Source of the DNA: Actinomyces sp. B33
GTDB lineage: Bacteria; Actinomycetota; Actinomycetes; Actinomycetales; Actinomycetaceae
DNA length: 64,000 nucleotides
NCBI RefSeq assembly: GCF_028437565.1
Contig: NZ_JAMRYR010000001.1
Span: 62,001-126,000, forward strand
Reading direction: 5' to 3'
Shown here: in pieces, positions 47,565-57,876 of the stretch
How positions within the stretch are numbered: position 1 is the first letter of the stretch
How the letters are laid out: every line of letters starts with the position of its first letter
Notes under the pieces: generated by a model
Seen by the model: the letters and a program-made list of their open reading frames with translations, nothing else
The model's database searches: none
What the model was told of the DNA's origin: nothing
Program-made: the position numbers and the translations under genes

Positions 47565-49568
47565 GTGACCCGTATCCGGACCGCGCCCCGAATTCTCGGG
47601 GCCGCCCTCGTCAGCCTGTTCGCCGCGGCGGCCCTGGCCGTCCCCGCCTGGGCCTCCTCCCCGGTGACGGTCTCCGACCCGGTGACGGACCCCGAGGGGT
47701 TCCTCTCCGCCGACCAGGCGAACTCCGTCGTCGACGCCGTCGAGGACGCCGCCCACGAGGGCGTCGACCTGTACGTCGTCCTCGTCCCCGACCTGTCGGG
47801 GGCCGAGCCCGTCGCCTGGTGCGAGCAGGTCGGGGTCGGCTCGCGCTTGGCGGACTCCTCCATCGTCTACGTCATCGCCTACGAGGAGCGCCAGCACACG
47901 ACGTGCGGCAACGTCGACGGGGCCGTCACCAACGCCCAACTGACGTCCGCCATGGCCGATGCGAAGGACGTCCTCGCCAAGTCGACCCCCCTATCCCCCC
48001 AGGCGACGGCCGAGGCGGCCTCCACCCTCGCCTCCTCCCTTCGGGCCGCCGCCGCAGGCGCCCCCTCCCCGACGGCGCCCTCCGCCGACGGATCCGGCTC
48101 ATCGTCGTTCCCCATCCTCCCGATCCTGGGGATCGTCGCCGCGGTCGCCATCGCCGTCGTCCTCCTCGCCTCGCGCAGGCGGACGAAACAAGGGATCGCT
48201 CGGGACGAGGCCCGGACCGCCGCGCAGGACGAGACCGCCGTCGACCTGGCGAACCGCCGCCTCCTGGAGGCCGACGAAATGATCCGCAGCGCCGACGACG
48301 AGCTCGCCTACGCGCGCGCCCAGTTCGGCCAGGGCCGAACCGACCCCTACGCGCGCGCCCTCGACGCCGCGCGAACCGCCGTCTCCGAGGGCTTCGCCCT
48401 CCAGGCGCAGATGAACGACCCGGCCCTGGCCGCCGGCCGCGGGGAAACGGCCCGCCGCATCCTCTCCGCCCTCGACGCCGTCATGCCCGGCCTCGTCGAG
48501 CGCCAAGAGGAGTTCGCCCGACTGCGCGATTCCGAGGCCGGGGCCGCCGAGCAGGTCGCCGACATGAGGACGCGGATCGCCGAGGCCCACCGCGATCTCG
48601 ACCTGGCGCGCACCGAACTCGCCTCCCTGACCGGCCTGTACCCGGCGACGTCCCTGGCGTCGCTCATGGACAACCCGGAGCAGGCCGAGGCGCTCCTCGC
48701 GTCGGCCACCGCTGCCGCCGACCGCGCGGACGGCCTCGTCCCCACCGACCCGGCGGCGGCCCTGTCCTCCATCGACACCGCGCGCCGGGCCCTGGCCATG
48801 GCCCACCACCAGATCGGCGCCATCACCGGGGCCAAGGACGACCTCGACCGGATCGAGGAGTCGCTGACCGCGGCCATCGCCTCGATCACCTCCGACATCT
48901 CCGACGTCACCCACCTGGGCGCCGACCCCGGCGCCTTCGCCCCCCTCGTCGCCGACGCCTCGGCGGCCGTCGAGGCCGGACGGGCGGCGCGAGGCGCCGG
49001 CGCCGACCCGCTGGCCGCCCTCGAATCCCTGCGGCTGGCCGAAGCGGCCCTCGACGCCGCCCTCGAGCCCCTGCGCACCGCCGAGGAGGCGCGGGCGCGC
49101 AAACTGGAGGCCGCCCGCCGCGAGGTCTCCGACGCCGCCGGGGCCGTCGCCGGCGCCCAGGCGCACATCCAGGCCCGCCGGGGGGTCATCGGCCTCGACG
49201 TGCGCTCCCTGGCGACCCGGGCCGAGCAGGCCCTCGCCGACGCCCAGCGCCTCGTCGAGTCCGACCCGGACGCCGCGATCCCGCGCGCGCGCGAGGCCCG
49301 CTCGCTGTCGCAGCAGGTGCTCTCGGCCCCCGCGTGGGCGGACCCGAGCGGGTTCGGCGCGGGCGCGCCCGGCACCGCCACCGGGTCGACCCTGGGCGAC
49401 GCCCTCATGTGGTCGGTCCTCCTCGGCGGGGGCCGCCACTCGGGGGGCGGCTCGCACGACTCCGGGTTCGGCGGAGGCTTCGGGGGCGGGTTCCCCGGCG
49501 GCTTCGGCGGAGGCTTCGGAGGCGGTTTTGGAGGAGGATTCGGCGGAGGGCGAACATCGAGCTTCTGA
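47565..49568 (+). CDS. TPM-domain membrane protein with coiled coil and Gly/Phe-rich tail
   Basis: A 667-residue protein starting at a GTG with AAGGAGG. A signal peptide (about 1-30, cleavage after PAWAS) precedes an extracytoplasmic TPM domain (about 38-165; VTDPEGFLSADQANSVVDAV, LYVVLVPDL, YVIAYEERQH). A membrane helix (about 180-200: FPILPILGIVAAVAIAVVLL) leads to a long cytoplasmic Ala/Glu/Arg-rich helical region (about 210-590) with repeated heptads. The tail is a low-complexity FGGGFGGG run. This architecture is common in actinobacteria next to a PspA gene, here 93 bases downstream, and the pair is thought to act in membrane stress. The exact role is unknown. Confidence 0.87.
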   Translation: MTRIRTAPRILGAALVSLFAAAALAVPAWASSPVTVSDPVTDPEGFLSADQANSVVDAVEDAAHEGVDLYVVLVPDLSGAEPVAWCEQVGVGSRLADSSIVYVIAYEERQHTTCGNVDGAVTNAQLTSAMADAKDVLAKSTPLSPQATAEAASTLASSLRAAAAGAPSPTAPSADGSGSSSFPILPILGIVAAVAIAVVLLASRRRTKQGIARDEARTAAQDETAVDLANRRLLEADEMIRSADDELAYARAQFGQGRTDPYARALDAARTAVSEGFALQAQMNDPALAAGRGETARRILSALDAVMPGLVERQEEFARLRDSEAGAAEQVADMRTRIAEAHRDLDLARTELASLTGLYPATSLASLMDNPEQAEALLASATAAADRADGLVPTDPAAALSSIDTARRALAMAHHQIGAITGAKDDLDRIEESLTAAIASITSDISDVTHLGADPGAFAPLVADASAAVEAGRAARGAGADPLAALESLRLAEAALDAALEPLRTAEEARARKLEAARREVSDAAGAVAGAQAHIQARRGVIGLDVRSLATRAEQALADAQRLVESDPDAAIPRAREARSLSQQVLSAPAWADPSGFGAGAPGTATGSTLGDALMWSVLLGGGRHSGGGSHDSGFGGGFGGGFPGGFGGGFGGGFGGGFGGGRTSSF

Positions 49569-49661
49569 CCGCGGGAACCTATTGGGCGCGCCCGCGCTCG
49601 GATAGACTCGTGGGGCAGCGCGGTCCCCGCCGTGCAGTCCTCGTCATCGAAGGAGCCACTT

Positions 49662-50378
49662 ATGGCAGAGAAGCAATCGATCCTCGGCCGCATCGCGCAG
49701 CTCGCGAAGGCCAACATCAACGCGCTCATCGATCGCGCCGAAGACCCCGAGAAGATGCTCGACCAGCTGATCCGCGACTACACGAACTCGATCGCCGACG
49801 CCGAGACCGCCGTTGCCCAGACCGTCGGGAACCTCCGCCTGGCCGAGAAGGACCACGCCGAGGACATCGCCGCCGCCCAGGACTGGGGGCGCAAGGCCGC
49901 CGCCGCCTCCGCCAAGGCCGACGACCTGCGCGCCTCCGGCGACGCCGCGGGCGCCGACAAGTGGGACGGCCTGGCCAAGGTCGCCCTCGGCAAGCAGATC
50001 CAGTTCGAGTCCGAGGCCAGCGCCGCCGAGCCGATGATCGCCTCCCAGACGGAGGTCGTCGACAAGCTCAAGTCCGGCCTGGCCCAGATGAAGGACAAGC
50101 TCGCCGAGCTGCGCTCCAAGCGCGACCAGCTCGTCGCCCGCCAGCGCAGCGCCGAGGCACAGGCCCAGGTCACCGACGCGATCTCGTCGATCAACGTCCT
50201 CGACCCCGCCTCCGAGCTGTCCCGCTACGAGGAGAAGGTCCGTCGCACCGAGGCCCTCGCCCAGGGCAAGGCCGAGGTCGCCGCGTCCTCGCTCGACGCC
50301 CAGTTCGCCGAGCTCGAGACGGACTCCTCCGACCTGGAGATCGAGGCCCGCCTGGCGGCCCTGAAGAAGACGAACTGA
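49662..50378 (+). CDS. pspA: PspA/IM30-family membrane-stress protein
   Basis: A 238-residue helical protein of the PspA/Vipp1 family. The ATG at 49662 has AAGGAG upstream. The N-terminal amphipathic helix and first hairpin read ILGRIAQLAKANINALIDRA, then EDPEKMLDQLIRDYTNSIAD, nearly consensus; coiled-coil helices cover residues 25-225. PspA proteins polymerise under damaged inner membranes and limit proton leak. No PspF-like regulator or PspB/C gene is nearby; the TPM protein upstream is the likely partner. A terminator follows. Confidence 0.93.
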   Translation: MAEKQSILGRIAQLAKANINALIDRAEDPEKMLDQLIRDYTNSIADAETAVAQTVGNLRLAEKDHAEDIAAAQDWGRKAAAASAKADDLRASGDAAGADKWDGLAKVALGKQIQFESEASAAEPMIASQTEVVDKLKSGLAQMKDKLAELRSKRDQLVARQRSAEAQAQVTDAISSINVLDPASELSRYEEKVRRTEALAQGKAEVAASSLDAQFAELETDSSDLEIEARLAALKKTN

Positions 50379-50397
50379 TCCGGCCGACCGGTCGGAT

Positions 50398-50432
50398 GGA
50401 TGAGGGGCCCGCGGATCGCGGGCCCCTCATCC
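50398..50432 (+). terminator. pspA terminator (possibly bidirectional)
   Basis: A perfect 16-bp stem (50398-50413 with 50417-50432), loop GAT, 20 bases after the pspA stop. The convergent NYN gene ends at 50448, so it may serve both sides. Confidence 0.85.
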
Positions 50433-50447
50433 GTTGTCCCCTGCGAA

Positions 50448-51038
50448 TCACAGGAACTCGAAGGGGTCGAATTCGTCGATGTCGATGATACGCAGGCGCG
50501 GGAGCGTGACCTGGAACGCCTTGACGTCGTACTCGAGGTCGATGATCTCCAATCCCCGCTCCTGCAGGTCCTGGAGCTGGGACGACAAGAACTCCCTGAA
50601 GCACATGATCGCCACGCGGCGGCCCTGGTCGAGGAGCTCCTCGACCTGCGGGAGGAAGTCGACGTCGTGGCTGGCCAGGATCACCGACCCGGACTCGAGC
50701 TGGCAGATCGCCTCCATCGTCCGCTGGAGGCCGACGTCGACGACCTTGACGTCCTCGGGGCCCGACAGGGGGATCACCGAGTAGTCCATGGCGGTCAGCG
50801 CCTGGACGAAGCCCATCGGGAGGAATCCCGACGACGCGTTGAGGAAGAAGAGGCCCTTGGCCTCCTCCCCCCACTGCTCGCCCGCGGCCTCGAGGACGCG
50901 GTCCCAGCGCGGGCGCTCCTCGGGATTGGGGCGCCGGTCGAGGACGGACAGGCCGAGCGTCGCGTCGATGTTCTCCCCGTCGATGACGAGGTAGGTCATG
51001 CCGTTGTCTTTATGGGGGTTCTGCTCGTTAATGGTCAT
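50448..51038 (-). CDS. NYN-domain (LabA/DUF88-like) putative ribonuclease
   Basis: A 196-residue protein with a PIN-like NYN domain: TYLVIDGENIDATLG with the first acidic residues (about 16-29), YSVIPLSGPEDVKVVDVGLQ with the central Asp, and SVILASHDVDFLPQVEELLD with the DxD pair near the C-terminal part of the site. NYN proteins are predicted metal-dependent RNases acting on tRNA or mRNA. All acidic positions seem present. No partner gene is adjacent. ATG at 51038; an ATG 13 codons later is an alternative. Confidence 0.82.
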   Translation of the reverse strand: MTINEQNPHKDNGMTYLVIDGENIDATLGLSVLDRRPNPEERPRWDRVLEAAGEQWGEEAKGLFFLNASSGFLPMGFVQALTAMDYSVIPLSGPEDVKVVDVGLQRTMEAICQLESGSVILASHDVDFLPQVEELLDQGRRVAIMCFREFLSSQLQDLQERGLEIIDLEYDVKAFQVTLPRLRIIDIDEFDPFEFL

Positions 51039-51100
51039 GCGAGCAGCCTATCGGCCCGGCGAGGCGTTGAGGAACGGCGCCGTTTCCAGGCGTCGACCGA

Positions 51101-51145
51101 CGCCGCGGCCCCGTCCTCGCGGGGGACGAGGACGGGGCCGCGGCG
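51101..51145 (-). terminator. glpK terminator
   Basis: A perfect 19-bp stem (51101-51119 with 51127-51145), loop CGGGGGA, 41 bases past the glpK stop. Confidence 0.82.
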
Positions 51146-51186
51146 GGCGCGGGGCGCTCAGCCCCGGACGCCGATGGGGGCGACGC

Positions 51187-52707
<1,521 letters not shown>

Positions 52708-52749
52708 GGTGTCCGTTTCCCTTCTCGTTCACTTCGTTGTGTGACGGCG

Positions 52750-52785
52750 CGAGGGGTCCCGGGCGAGTCCGCCCGGGACCCCTCG
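52750..52785 (-). terminator. intra-operon hairpin between glpF and glpK
   Basis: A perfect 16-bp stem (52750-52765 with 52770-52785), loop AGTC, starts 23 bases after the glpF stop and ends 42 bases before glpK. It may attenuate read-through or protect the glpF message. Confidence 0.6.
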
Positions 52786-52808
52786 TCAGTTGTGGCGACC
52801 GGCCGGGG

Positions 52809-53591
52809 TCAGGCGAGGCCGGAGGTGAAGGCGATGATCGTCGCGACGACGGCGCCGATGATCGGGCCGACGACGGGGACCCACGAGTAGCCCCAGTCGG
52901 AGCCGCCCTTGCCCTTGATCGGCAGGATCGCGTGGGCGATGCGGGGGCCGAGGTCGCGGGCGGGGTTGATGGCGTAGCCGGTGGGGCCGCCGAGCGAGGT
53001 GCCGATGACGACGATGATCAGGGCGACGCCGAGGGGGCCGATGGCGGTCTGCGTGTAGCCGGAGACCCACACCCACAGGATGAGGACGGCGGTGCCGATG
53101 GCCTCGGTGACGCAGTTCCAGCCGTAGGAGCGGATCTCCGGGCCGGTCGAGAAGACGCCGAGCTTGAGGGCCGGGTCGCAGTCCTCGTCGAAGTGCTGCT
53201 TGAAGGTCAGCCAGCACAGGACGGCGCCGCAGAATGCGCCGAGGAACTGGGCGACGATATAGATCGCGACATTCGCCGCGGTGACGGCGACGCCCCCGGC
53301 GAGCTCGACGGAGGAGTCGAACATGTGGCCGACGACCTTGGCCAGGGTGACGGCGGGGTTGAGGTGGCCCCCCGTGTCGTAGGCGACGTACACGCCGGCG
53401 AGGACCGCCAGACCCCATCCCCAGTTGATCATCAGCCATCCGCCGCCCTTGCCCTTGGACTTGGGCAGGAGGTTGGTGGCGACGACGCCGCCACCGAGGA
53501 GGAGGAGGATCGCGGTCCCGAGGAACTCGGACATGAAGATGTGTGTCGATGTCAGCTCGTGGGGAGCCATGGGAAGAAGTGTCGAGAGCAT
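52809..53591 (-). CDS. glpF: glycerol uptake facilitator, aquaglyceroporin
   Basis: A 260-residue MIP channel with six membrane helices. Both NPA boxes are intact: TGGHLNPAVTLAKVVGHMF and GPTGYAINPARDLGPRIAHA. The Asp after the second box (NPARD) is the aquaglyceroporin residue, so glycerol is the likely solute. The start is uncertain: ATG at 53591 has AGGG very close, and ATG at 53570 has none. Longer in-frame starts upstream read as non-coding. First gene of the glycerol unit; a SorC-type regulator is divergent across a 345-base region without other genes. Confidence 0.92.
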   Translation of the reverse strand: MLSTLLPMAPHELTSTHIFMSEFLGTAILLLLGGGVVATNLLPKSKGKGGGWLMINWGWGLAVLAGVYVAYDTGGHLNPAVTLAKVVGHMFDSSVELAGGVAVTAANVAIYIVAQFLGAFCGAVLCWLTFKQHFDEDCDPALKLGVFSTGPEIRSYGWNCVTEAIGTAVLILWVWVSGYTQTAIGPLGVALIIVVIGTSLGGPTGYAINPARDLGPRIAHAILPIKGKGGSDWGYSWVPVVGPIIGAVVATIIAFTSGLA

Positions 53592-53930
53592 TTCCCTATG
53601 TACTTTCTCGATGCGCCATCGCATCGGATCGTTCAACGGAGAACCGCTGAAGTCCTGTGCCGGGACATCGCTGTCCGATTCGCTCCCGGGCTTCGGGGCG
53701 TCACTGCGAATCGAATCCCCACGTCGTCGAGAGCACTGGTGCGACGGGATCATTCCGGCTTGGCCGCATCCAGTATGACGCCCCTGCACATCGATTCCCC
53801 GCAAGTGAACGTGTGTGCCGCACTTTTCCACGCCCCTGAGCAAATGTGATGAGCCTCGCATCCCCGGTCATTTCCCACCGCACGTGCACGTAGAAGATCG
53901 CCCCGATGCACGCTTGTGCATGGCACACTG

Positions 53931-53942
53931 TGTCACGTGACA
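53931..53942. promoter_or_regulatory. perfect palindrome at the SorC-regulator start, candidate operator
   Basis: TGTCACGTGACA is a perfect 12-base palindrome that spans the regulator's GTG start. A regulator bound here would block its own transcription or translation. The rest of the 53592-53930 gap should contain the glpF promoter, but I see no clear box pair. Confidence 0.4.
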
Positions 53943-54917
53943 ATCAGAGACGAGCAGGCCCACGAAGCCGCATCGATGTACTACCTCCAGGGGCAGACGA
54001 TGGAGACCATCGCCCGTCACCTCGGAGTATCCCGCTCCTCCGTGTCCAGGCTCCTGTCCTACGCGCGCGACACCGGCCTCGTGAGGATCTCCGTCGCCGC
54101 CGCCCCCGGGCACAAGGGCACCCTCGCCGGCCAGATCTCCGAGATCTTCGGCGTCCAGGCCTCCGTCGTCCCCGTCCACGACGTCCACACCGAGGTCAAC
54201 CGGCTCCACAACGTCTCCCTCGTCGCCGCCGAGCGCCTCGTCGACATCCTCGCCCCCGGCGCGACCCTCGGCATCGCCTGGGGCAACACCACCGCCGAGA
54301 TCAGCCGGTGCATGCCCCGCGTCTCCTTCCCCGGATCCACCGTCGTCCAGCTCAACGGAGCCGCGACCGCCACCGAGTCCGGCATACCCTACGCGGACGC
54401 GATCATCTCCCGAATCGCCCACTCCATCGGCGGGCGGATGGTCAACTTCCCCGTCCCCGCCTTCTTCGACTACGAGGACACGAAGACCGCCCTGTGGCGC
54501 GAGCGCTCCATCCGCACCGTCCTCAAAACCATCGACCAGTGCGACATCGCCCTCTTCGGCGTCGGCTCGATGTCGGCCCGCCTGCCCTCCCACGTCTACT
54601 CCGGCGGCTTCCTCGACCCCGAGGAGCTCGCCGCCGTCCAGCGCGATGGCGTCGTCGGCGATGTCTGCACCTTCCTCATCCGCGAGGACGGCTCAACCGA
54701 CATGGCCCTCAACAACCGCGCCTCCGGCCCCTCCCCCGACACCCTGCGCGCCATCCCGCGGCGCCTGTGCGTCGTCTCGGGCGCCTCGAAGGCCCTCCCC
54801 CTCCTCGGGGCGCTGCGGGCCCGCGTCGTCACCGACCTCGTCCTCGACGACGGCGCGGCGCGCGAACTCATCGAACTCGTCCGCACCCGCACGACCACCG
54901 CGAGGGGCGCGCGGTGA
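53937..54917 (+). CDS. SorC/DeoR-type sugar-binding transcriptional regulator
   Basis: A 326-residue regulator from the GTG at 53937; CACACT at 53924-53929 could be a -10 box for a leaderless message. The N-terminal HTH is MYYLQGQTMETIARHLGVSR then SSVSRLLSYARDTGLVRI (about 13-52). The SorC effector domain (about 55-320) shows GATLGIAWGNTTAEISRCM, IVQLNGA-like VVQLNGAATATESG, IALFGVGSMS and LRVVTDLVLDD-like VVTDLVLDDGAARELI. It binds a phosphorylated sugar or polyol. Position opposite glpF-glpK suggests it senses a glycerol-derived phosphate and controls that unit, which is an inference. Confidence 0.88.
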   Translation: MTIRDEQAHEAASMYYLQGQTMETIARHLGVSRSSVSRLLSYARDTGLVRISVAAAPGHKGTLAGQISEIFGVQASVVPVHDVHTEVNRLHNVSLVAAERLVDILAPGATLGIAWGNTTAEISRCMPRVSFPGSTVVQLNGAATATESGIPYADAIISRIAHSIGGRMVNFPVPAFFDYEDTKTALWRERSIRTVLKTIDQCDIALFGVGSMSARLPSHVYSGGFLDPEELAAVQRDGVVGDVCTFLIREDGSTDMALNNRASGPSPDTLRAIPRRLCVVSGASKALPLLGALRARVVTDLVLDDGAARELIELVRTRTTTARGAR

Positions 54918-55450
54918 CCTTCCGCATCCGCTACGCCCGGCCCACCGACGTCCGCGGGATCGCCGACCTCGTCCGCCCCTACGCGATGCGGCGGATCCTC
55001 GTCACCAAAGAGCTCATCGCCTATTTCGAGGACGTCCAGGAGTTCGTCGTCGCCGTCGACGACGAGACCGGCAGCCTCATCGGATGCGGGGCCCTGCACG
55101 TCATGTGGGACGATATCGCCGAGATCCGCACCCTCGCCGTCTCCCCCGAATTCCTCCACCGAGGCGTCGGCTCGGCGATCCTCGAGGCCCTCATCGAGAG
55201 GGCGATCCTCCTGGGGCTGCGCCGCGTCTTCTGCCTGACCTTCGAGGTCGACTTCTTCACCCGCCACGGCTTCGCCGAGATCACCGGGACCCCCGTCGGC
55301 GAGGACGTGTTCCACGAGATGCTCCACACGCACGACGACGGCGTCAAGGAGTTCCTCGACCTGGCCTCGTACAAGCCGAACACCCTGGGCAACACCCGGA
55401 TGCTCCTCGACCTGACGACGCGGGCCGCCTGGTCCGACGCCCAGCGCTGA
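54914..55450 (+). CDS. argA: GNAT N-acetyltransferase, N-acetylglutamate synthase-like
   Basis: A 178-residue GNAT enzyme resembling the short ArgA-type synthases of actinobacteria, which make N-acetylglutamate for arginine synthesis. The GTG start overlaps the regulator stop (GTGA). Visible parts: IRYARPTDVRGIADLVRPYA, FVVAVDDETGSLIGCGALHV, the acetyl-CoA loop AEIRTLAVSPEFLHRGVGSA and VFCLTFEVDFFTRHGFAEI. Phrases LHVMWDDIAEIRTLAV and FFTRHGF are characteristic of the ArgA-like group. The gene symbol is tentative. A large hairpin follows between it and the convergent phosphatase gene. Confidence 0.82.
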   Translation: MTFRIRYARPTDVRGIADLVRPYAMRRILVTKELIAYFEDVQEFVVAVDDETGSLIGCGALHVMWDDIAEIRTLAVSPEFLHRGVGSAILEALIERAILLGLRRVFCLTFEVDFFTRHGFAEITGTPVGEDVFHEMLHTHDDGVKEFLDLASYKPNTLGNTRMLLDLTTRAAWSDAQR

Positions 55451-55673
55451 GACCGCCGACCCCGGGCCGACGACCGTCAGGGGCGGACGCCGCGCGGGGC
55501 GGCGAGGCGCCCACGTGGACGAGGCGACGACGACTCGTCGCCGGTCTCACGACCGAGCGGGGCCTGGGCCTGCGACAAGGGCCTCGCGCGGTCGCGCGGC
55601 CGATCGTTGGGCAGTCGCGCCTCGCGGGCGCGCTCCGGGCGGTGCGACGACCGCCGATGGCCGGCGGGCGCAC

Positions 55674-55718
55674 GGCCGGCCCGCCCGAGGGGCCCGGGGT
55701 CCTTCGGGCGGGCCGGCC
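55674..55718. terminator. bidirectional terminator between convergent argA-like and HAD genes
   Basis: A perfect 15-bp stem (55674-55688 with 55704-55718) extended by a few imperfect pairs, loop about 15 bases. It ends 5 bases before the phosphatase stop. The stretch 55451-55673 before it holds no gene. Confidence 0.7.
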
Positions 55719-55723
55719 CCGCG

Positions 55724-57622
55724 TCACGGCAGGTAGTACGTCGGGTTCGGCAGCTTGTACGCGACATCGGCGTGCCCGCCGATGAGGTCGGAGTACTGGT
55801 CGCCGAAGTTGCCGACGATCCGGTAGCCGAGGTCGTCCTCGATGTGCTTGCGCACGGAGGACTTGAACTCGATCGTCGTGCACTTGGGCTCCGCGCATGT
55901 CACCCACGCCGGCAGCTCGGCCGCCGACGACGACGTCTTCGTGAAGTAGAGCGCGGGGTCGATCGACGGATAGCCGACCTCGTCCATATTGCGCTGGGTG
56001 ACCTCCTTGAGGCTGTCCGATCGGCCGGTGAGCCCGATGATCTCGCACCCCGCGTCCTTCGCGGCGTGGACGAGTCCGACCATGCCCGGCGTCGCCGGCA
56101 GCGCGTGGTAATCGGTTTTGAGGTACTCGGTCTGCTTCTCGGGGGAGAAGGTGAATTCCATCCACTCCTCCATGTCGTAGGTCCACAGCGTCGTGTCGTC
56201 GGCGTCGAGGGTGATCGCCGGCCGTTCTCCCCGGGCGACGGCGGCCCGGCAGTTCGCGACGACCTCGGTCCGGGCCCGGTCGACGACCGCGGTGACATCC
56301 GAGATGTACGGCGATTCCGATGTATCCGCGACGTATTGGCCGAGCTTGTCGTCCTTCGTGGCGCCGTAGTAGGTGCGCAGGGTCTTCTTGACGATGTCCA
56401 TGTTCGGGATCATGTGGTCCTTGACGCCCTCGCGCCTGCCGGAGGATCCGTCGGGCGCCAGTTCATAGGTCGCCTCGGGCGGAGCCATGCCGGCCGCGGC
56501 GTCCGCCGCCTCGGCCTCGGGCAGGTCGGGGCTGGGCAGGTAGTACGTCGCGTTGGGCAGTTTGATCCACGAGTCGGCGTAGCCGCCCTGGAGGTCGGAC
56601 CACTGGTCGCCGAAGTTGCCGACGATCGTGTAGCCGAGGTCCTCGATGAGGTGCTGACGGGTGCCGGCCTTGAATTGGACGGTGGTGCACGTGTTGTTCG
56701 CGGTGTCGCACCGCCCCTGGGCCGCGAGGTAGTCGGGCATGGGGGCCGTTTTGAGGAACTTCGTGTAGTACTTGTCGGCGGTGAACAACGGCGCCCCGCT
56801 GTCGTCGACGTACCCGGCGTCGGCGAGGTTCTTCAGCGTGTAGTCCTTCTGCGCGTCGTTGCGCCCGGTCAGGCCGATGATGTCGCATCCGGCGGCATGG
56901 ACCTTCGTGACGAGGGCGACCATGCCCGGGGTGGCCGGCATCTGGTGGTGGTCGAACCACTCCTGCTGCTTGGCGTGGGTGAAGGCGAAGTGCATCGCCC
57001 CGTCCTCCATGTCGTAGGTCCACAGCGTCGTGTCATCGGCGTCGAAGACGGCGGCGGGCTTCTTCCCGGCCTGGGCGGCGCTCGTGCAGGCGGCCGCGAT
57101 CTCGTCGGCCCTGGCGGTCGTGATCGCCGTGACGTCGGCGATGTAGGGGGATTCGGATTTGTCGGCGATGCCGTCCCGTCCGGCGTTCATGTAGGCGCGG
57201 ATGGTGGCGCGGGCGATGTCCCAGTTGGGAAGGTCCTCGCCCGTGGCCGTCAGGCCGGTGGTGCCGTCGGCCTTGAGGGTGAAAACGGTGCGGGGGCGCA
57301 TCCAGGACTCGTCATGGTCGGAGCGGTGCTCGGGCGGTGCGGGGACTGGCTGCGTCGAGCCGTTCTGAGCGTCCGTGTCGAGGGCGGCGACGTACCGGTA
57401 TCCGGCGGGGCACTGCTTGGCGGCACCGGCCTCGGCCCGATGGGGGATTGCGAGAAGAGCGGGGACGAGCACGAGGGCCAGGACGACGGCCAGGCCCGCG
57501 CGGGACCGTCGTCGCACGACGAGGGTCGCGCCGACGAGGGCGGCCCCGATCGCGAGAATGAGAACGGGGGCGACAGAGCCTCCGGTGTTCGCCAGTTCAC
57601 GGACGCAGTACTCGGGGATCAC
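55724..57622 (-). CDS. double HAD (class B acid phosphatase-like) protein with N-terminal LANTG-TM module
   Basis: A 632-residue protein. The N-terminus is odd: L10-A-N-T-G14, a hydrophobic segment (about 17-36) and RRRSR copy a sortase sorting signal, normally C-terminal. A second hydrophobic segment (about 42-60) ending HRAEAGA may be the real signal peptide. Two HAD subfamily IIIB domains follow. Domain one has FDADDTTLWTYDMED near 190 and GCDIIGLTGRNDAQKDYTLK; domain two has LDADDTTLWTYDMEE near 470 and GCEIIGLTGRSDSLKEVTQR. DxDxT nucleophile, Lys/Thr positions and late Gly-Asn-Phe-Gly-Asp-Gln (VGNFGDQ) occur in both, so both may be active. Probably a cell-surface phosphatase. GTG start with GAGGAGGAA. 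Confidence 0.85.
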   Translation of the reverse strand: MIPEYCVRELANTGGSVAPVLILAIGAALVGATLVVRRRSRAGLAVVLALVLVPALLAIPHRAEAGAAKQCPAGYRYVAALDTDAQNGSTQPVPAPPEHRSDHDESWMRPRTVFTLKADGTTGLTATGEDLPNWDIARATIRAYMNAGRDGIADKSESPYIADVTAITTARADEIAAACTSAAQAGKKPAAVFDADDTTLWTYDMEDGAMHFAFTHAKQQEWFDHHQMPATPGMVALVTKVHAAGCDIIGLTGRNDAQKDYTLKNLADAGYVDDSGAPLFTADKYYTKFLKTAPMPDYLAAQGRCDTANNTCTTVQFKAGTRQHLIEDLGYTIVGNFGDQWSDLQGGYADSWIKLPNATYYLPSPDLPEAEAADAAAGMAPPEATYELAPDGSSGRREGVKDHMIPNMDIVKKTLRTYYGATKDDKLGQYVADTSESPYISDVTAVVDRARTEVVANCRAAVARGERPAITLDADDTTLWTYDMEEWMEFTFSPEKQTEYLKTDYHALPATPGMVGLVHAAKDAGCEIIGLTGRSDSLKEVTQRNMDEVGYPSIDPALYFTKTSSSAAELPAWVTCAEPKCTTIEFKSSVRKHIEDDLGYRIVGNFGDQYSDLIGGHADVAYKLPNPTYYLP

Positions 57623-57876
57623 TCGTGTTCCTCCTCATCGAGTTCATTAACGAGTGGGCCCACGGTACGGCAAGATCCCTGGATCGTCCAGGGGCGCGGG
57701 AACTCGACCCTCGGTGCCGAAGCGCCGATCGACGGCCGGGAGGCGCGCATGGAGACACCGGTCCGTCCCCAGAGGCGTCCGTCATGCGGTCCAGCACGGG
57801 GCGGCGGCCCGCCTCCCGCGGGATTGAACGAGGATCTGCGCGACGCGCAGGGGCCGATTCGTGGCGCTGACGCCCC

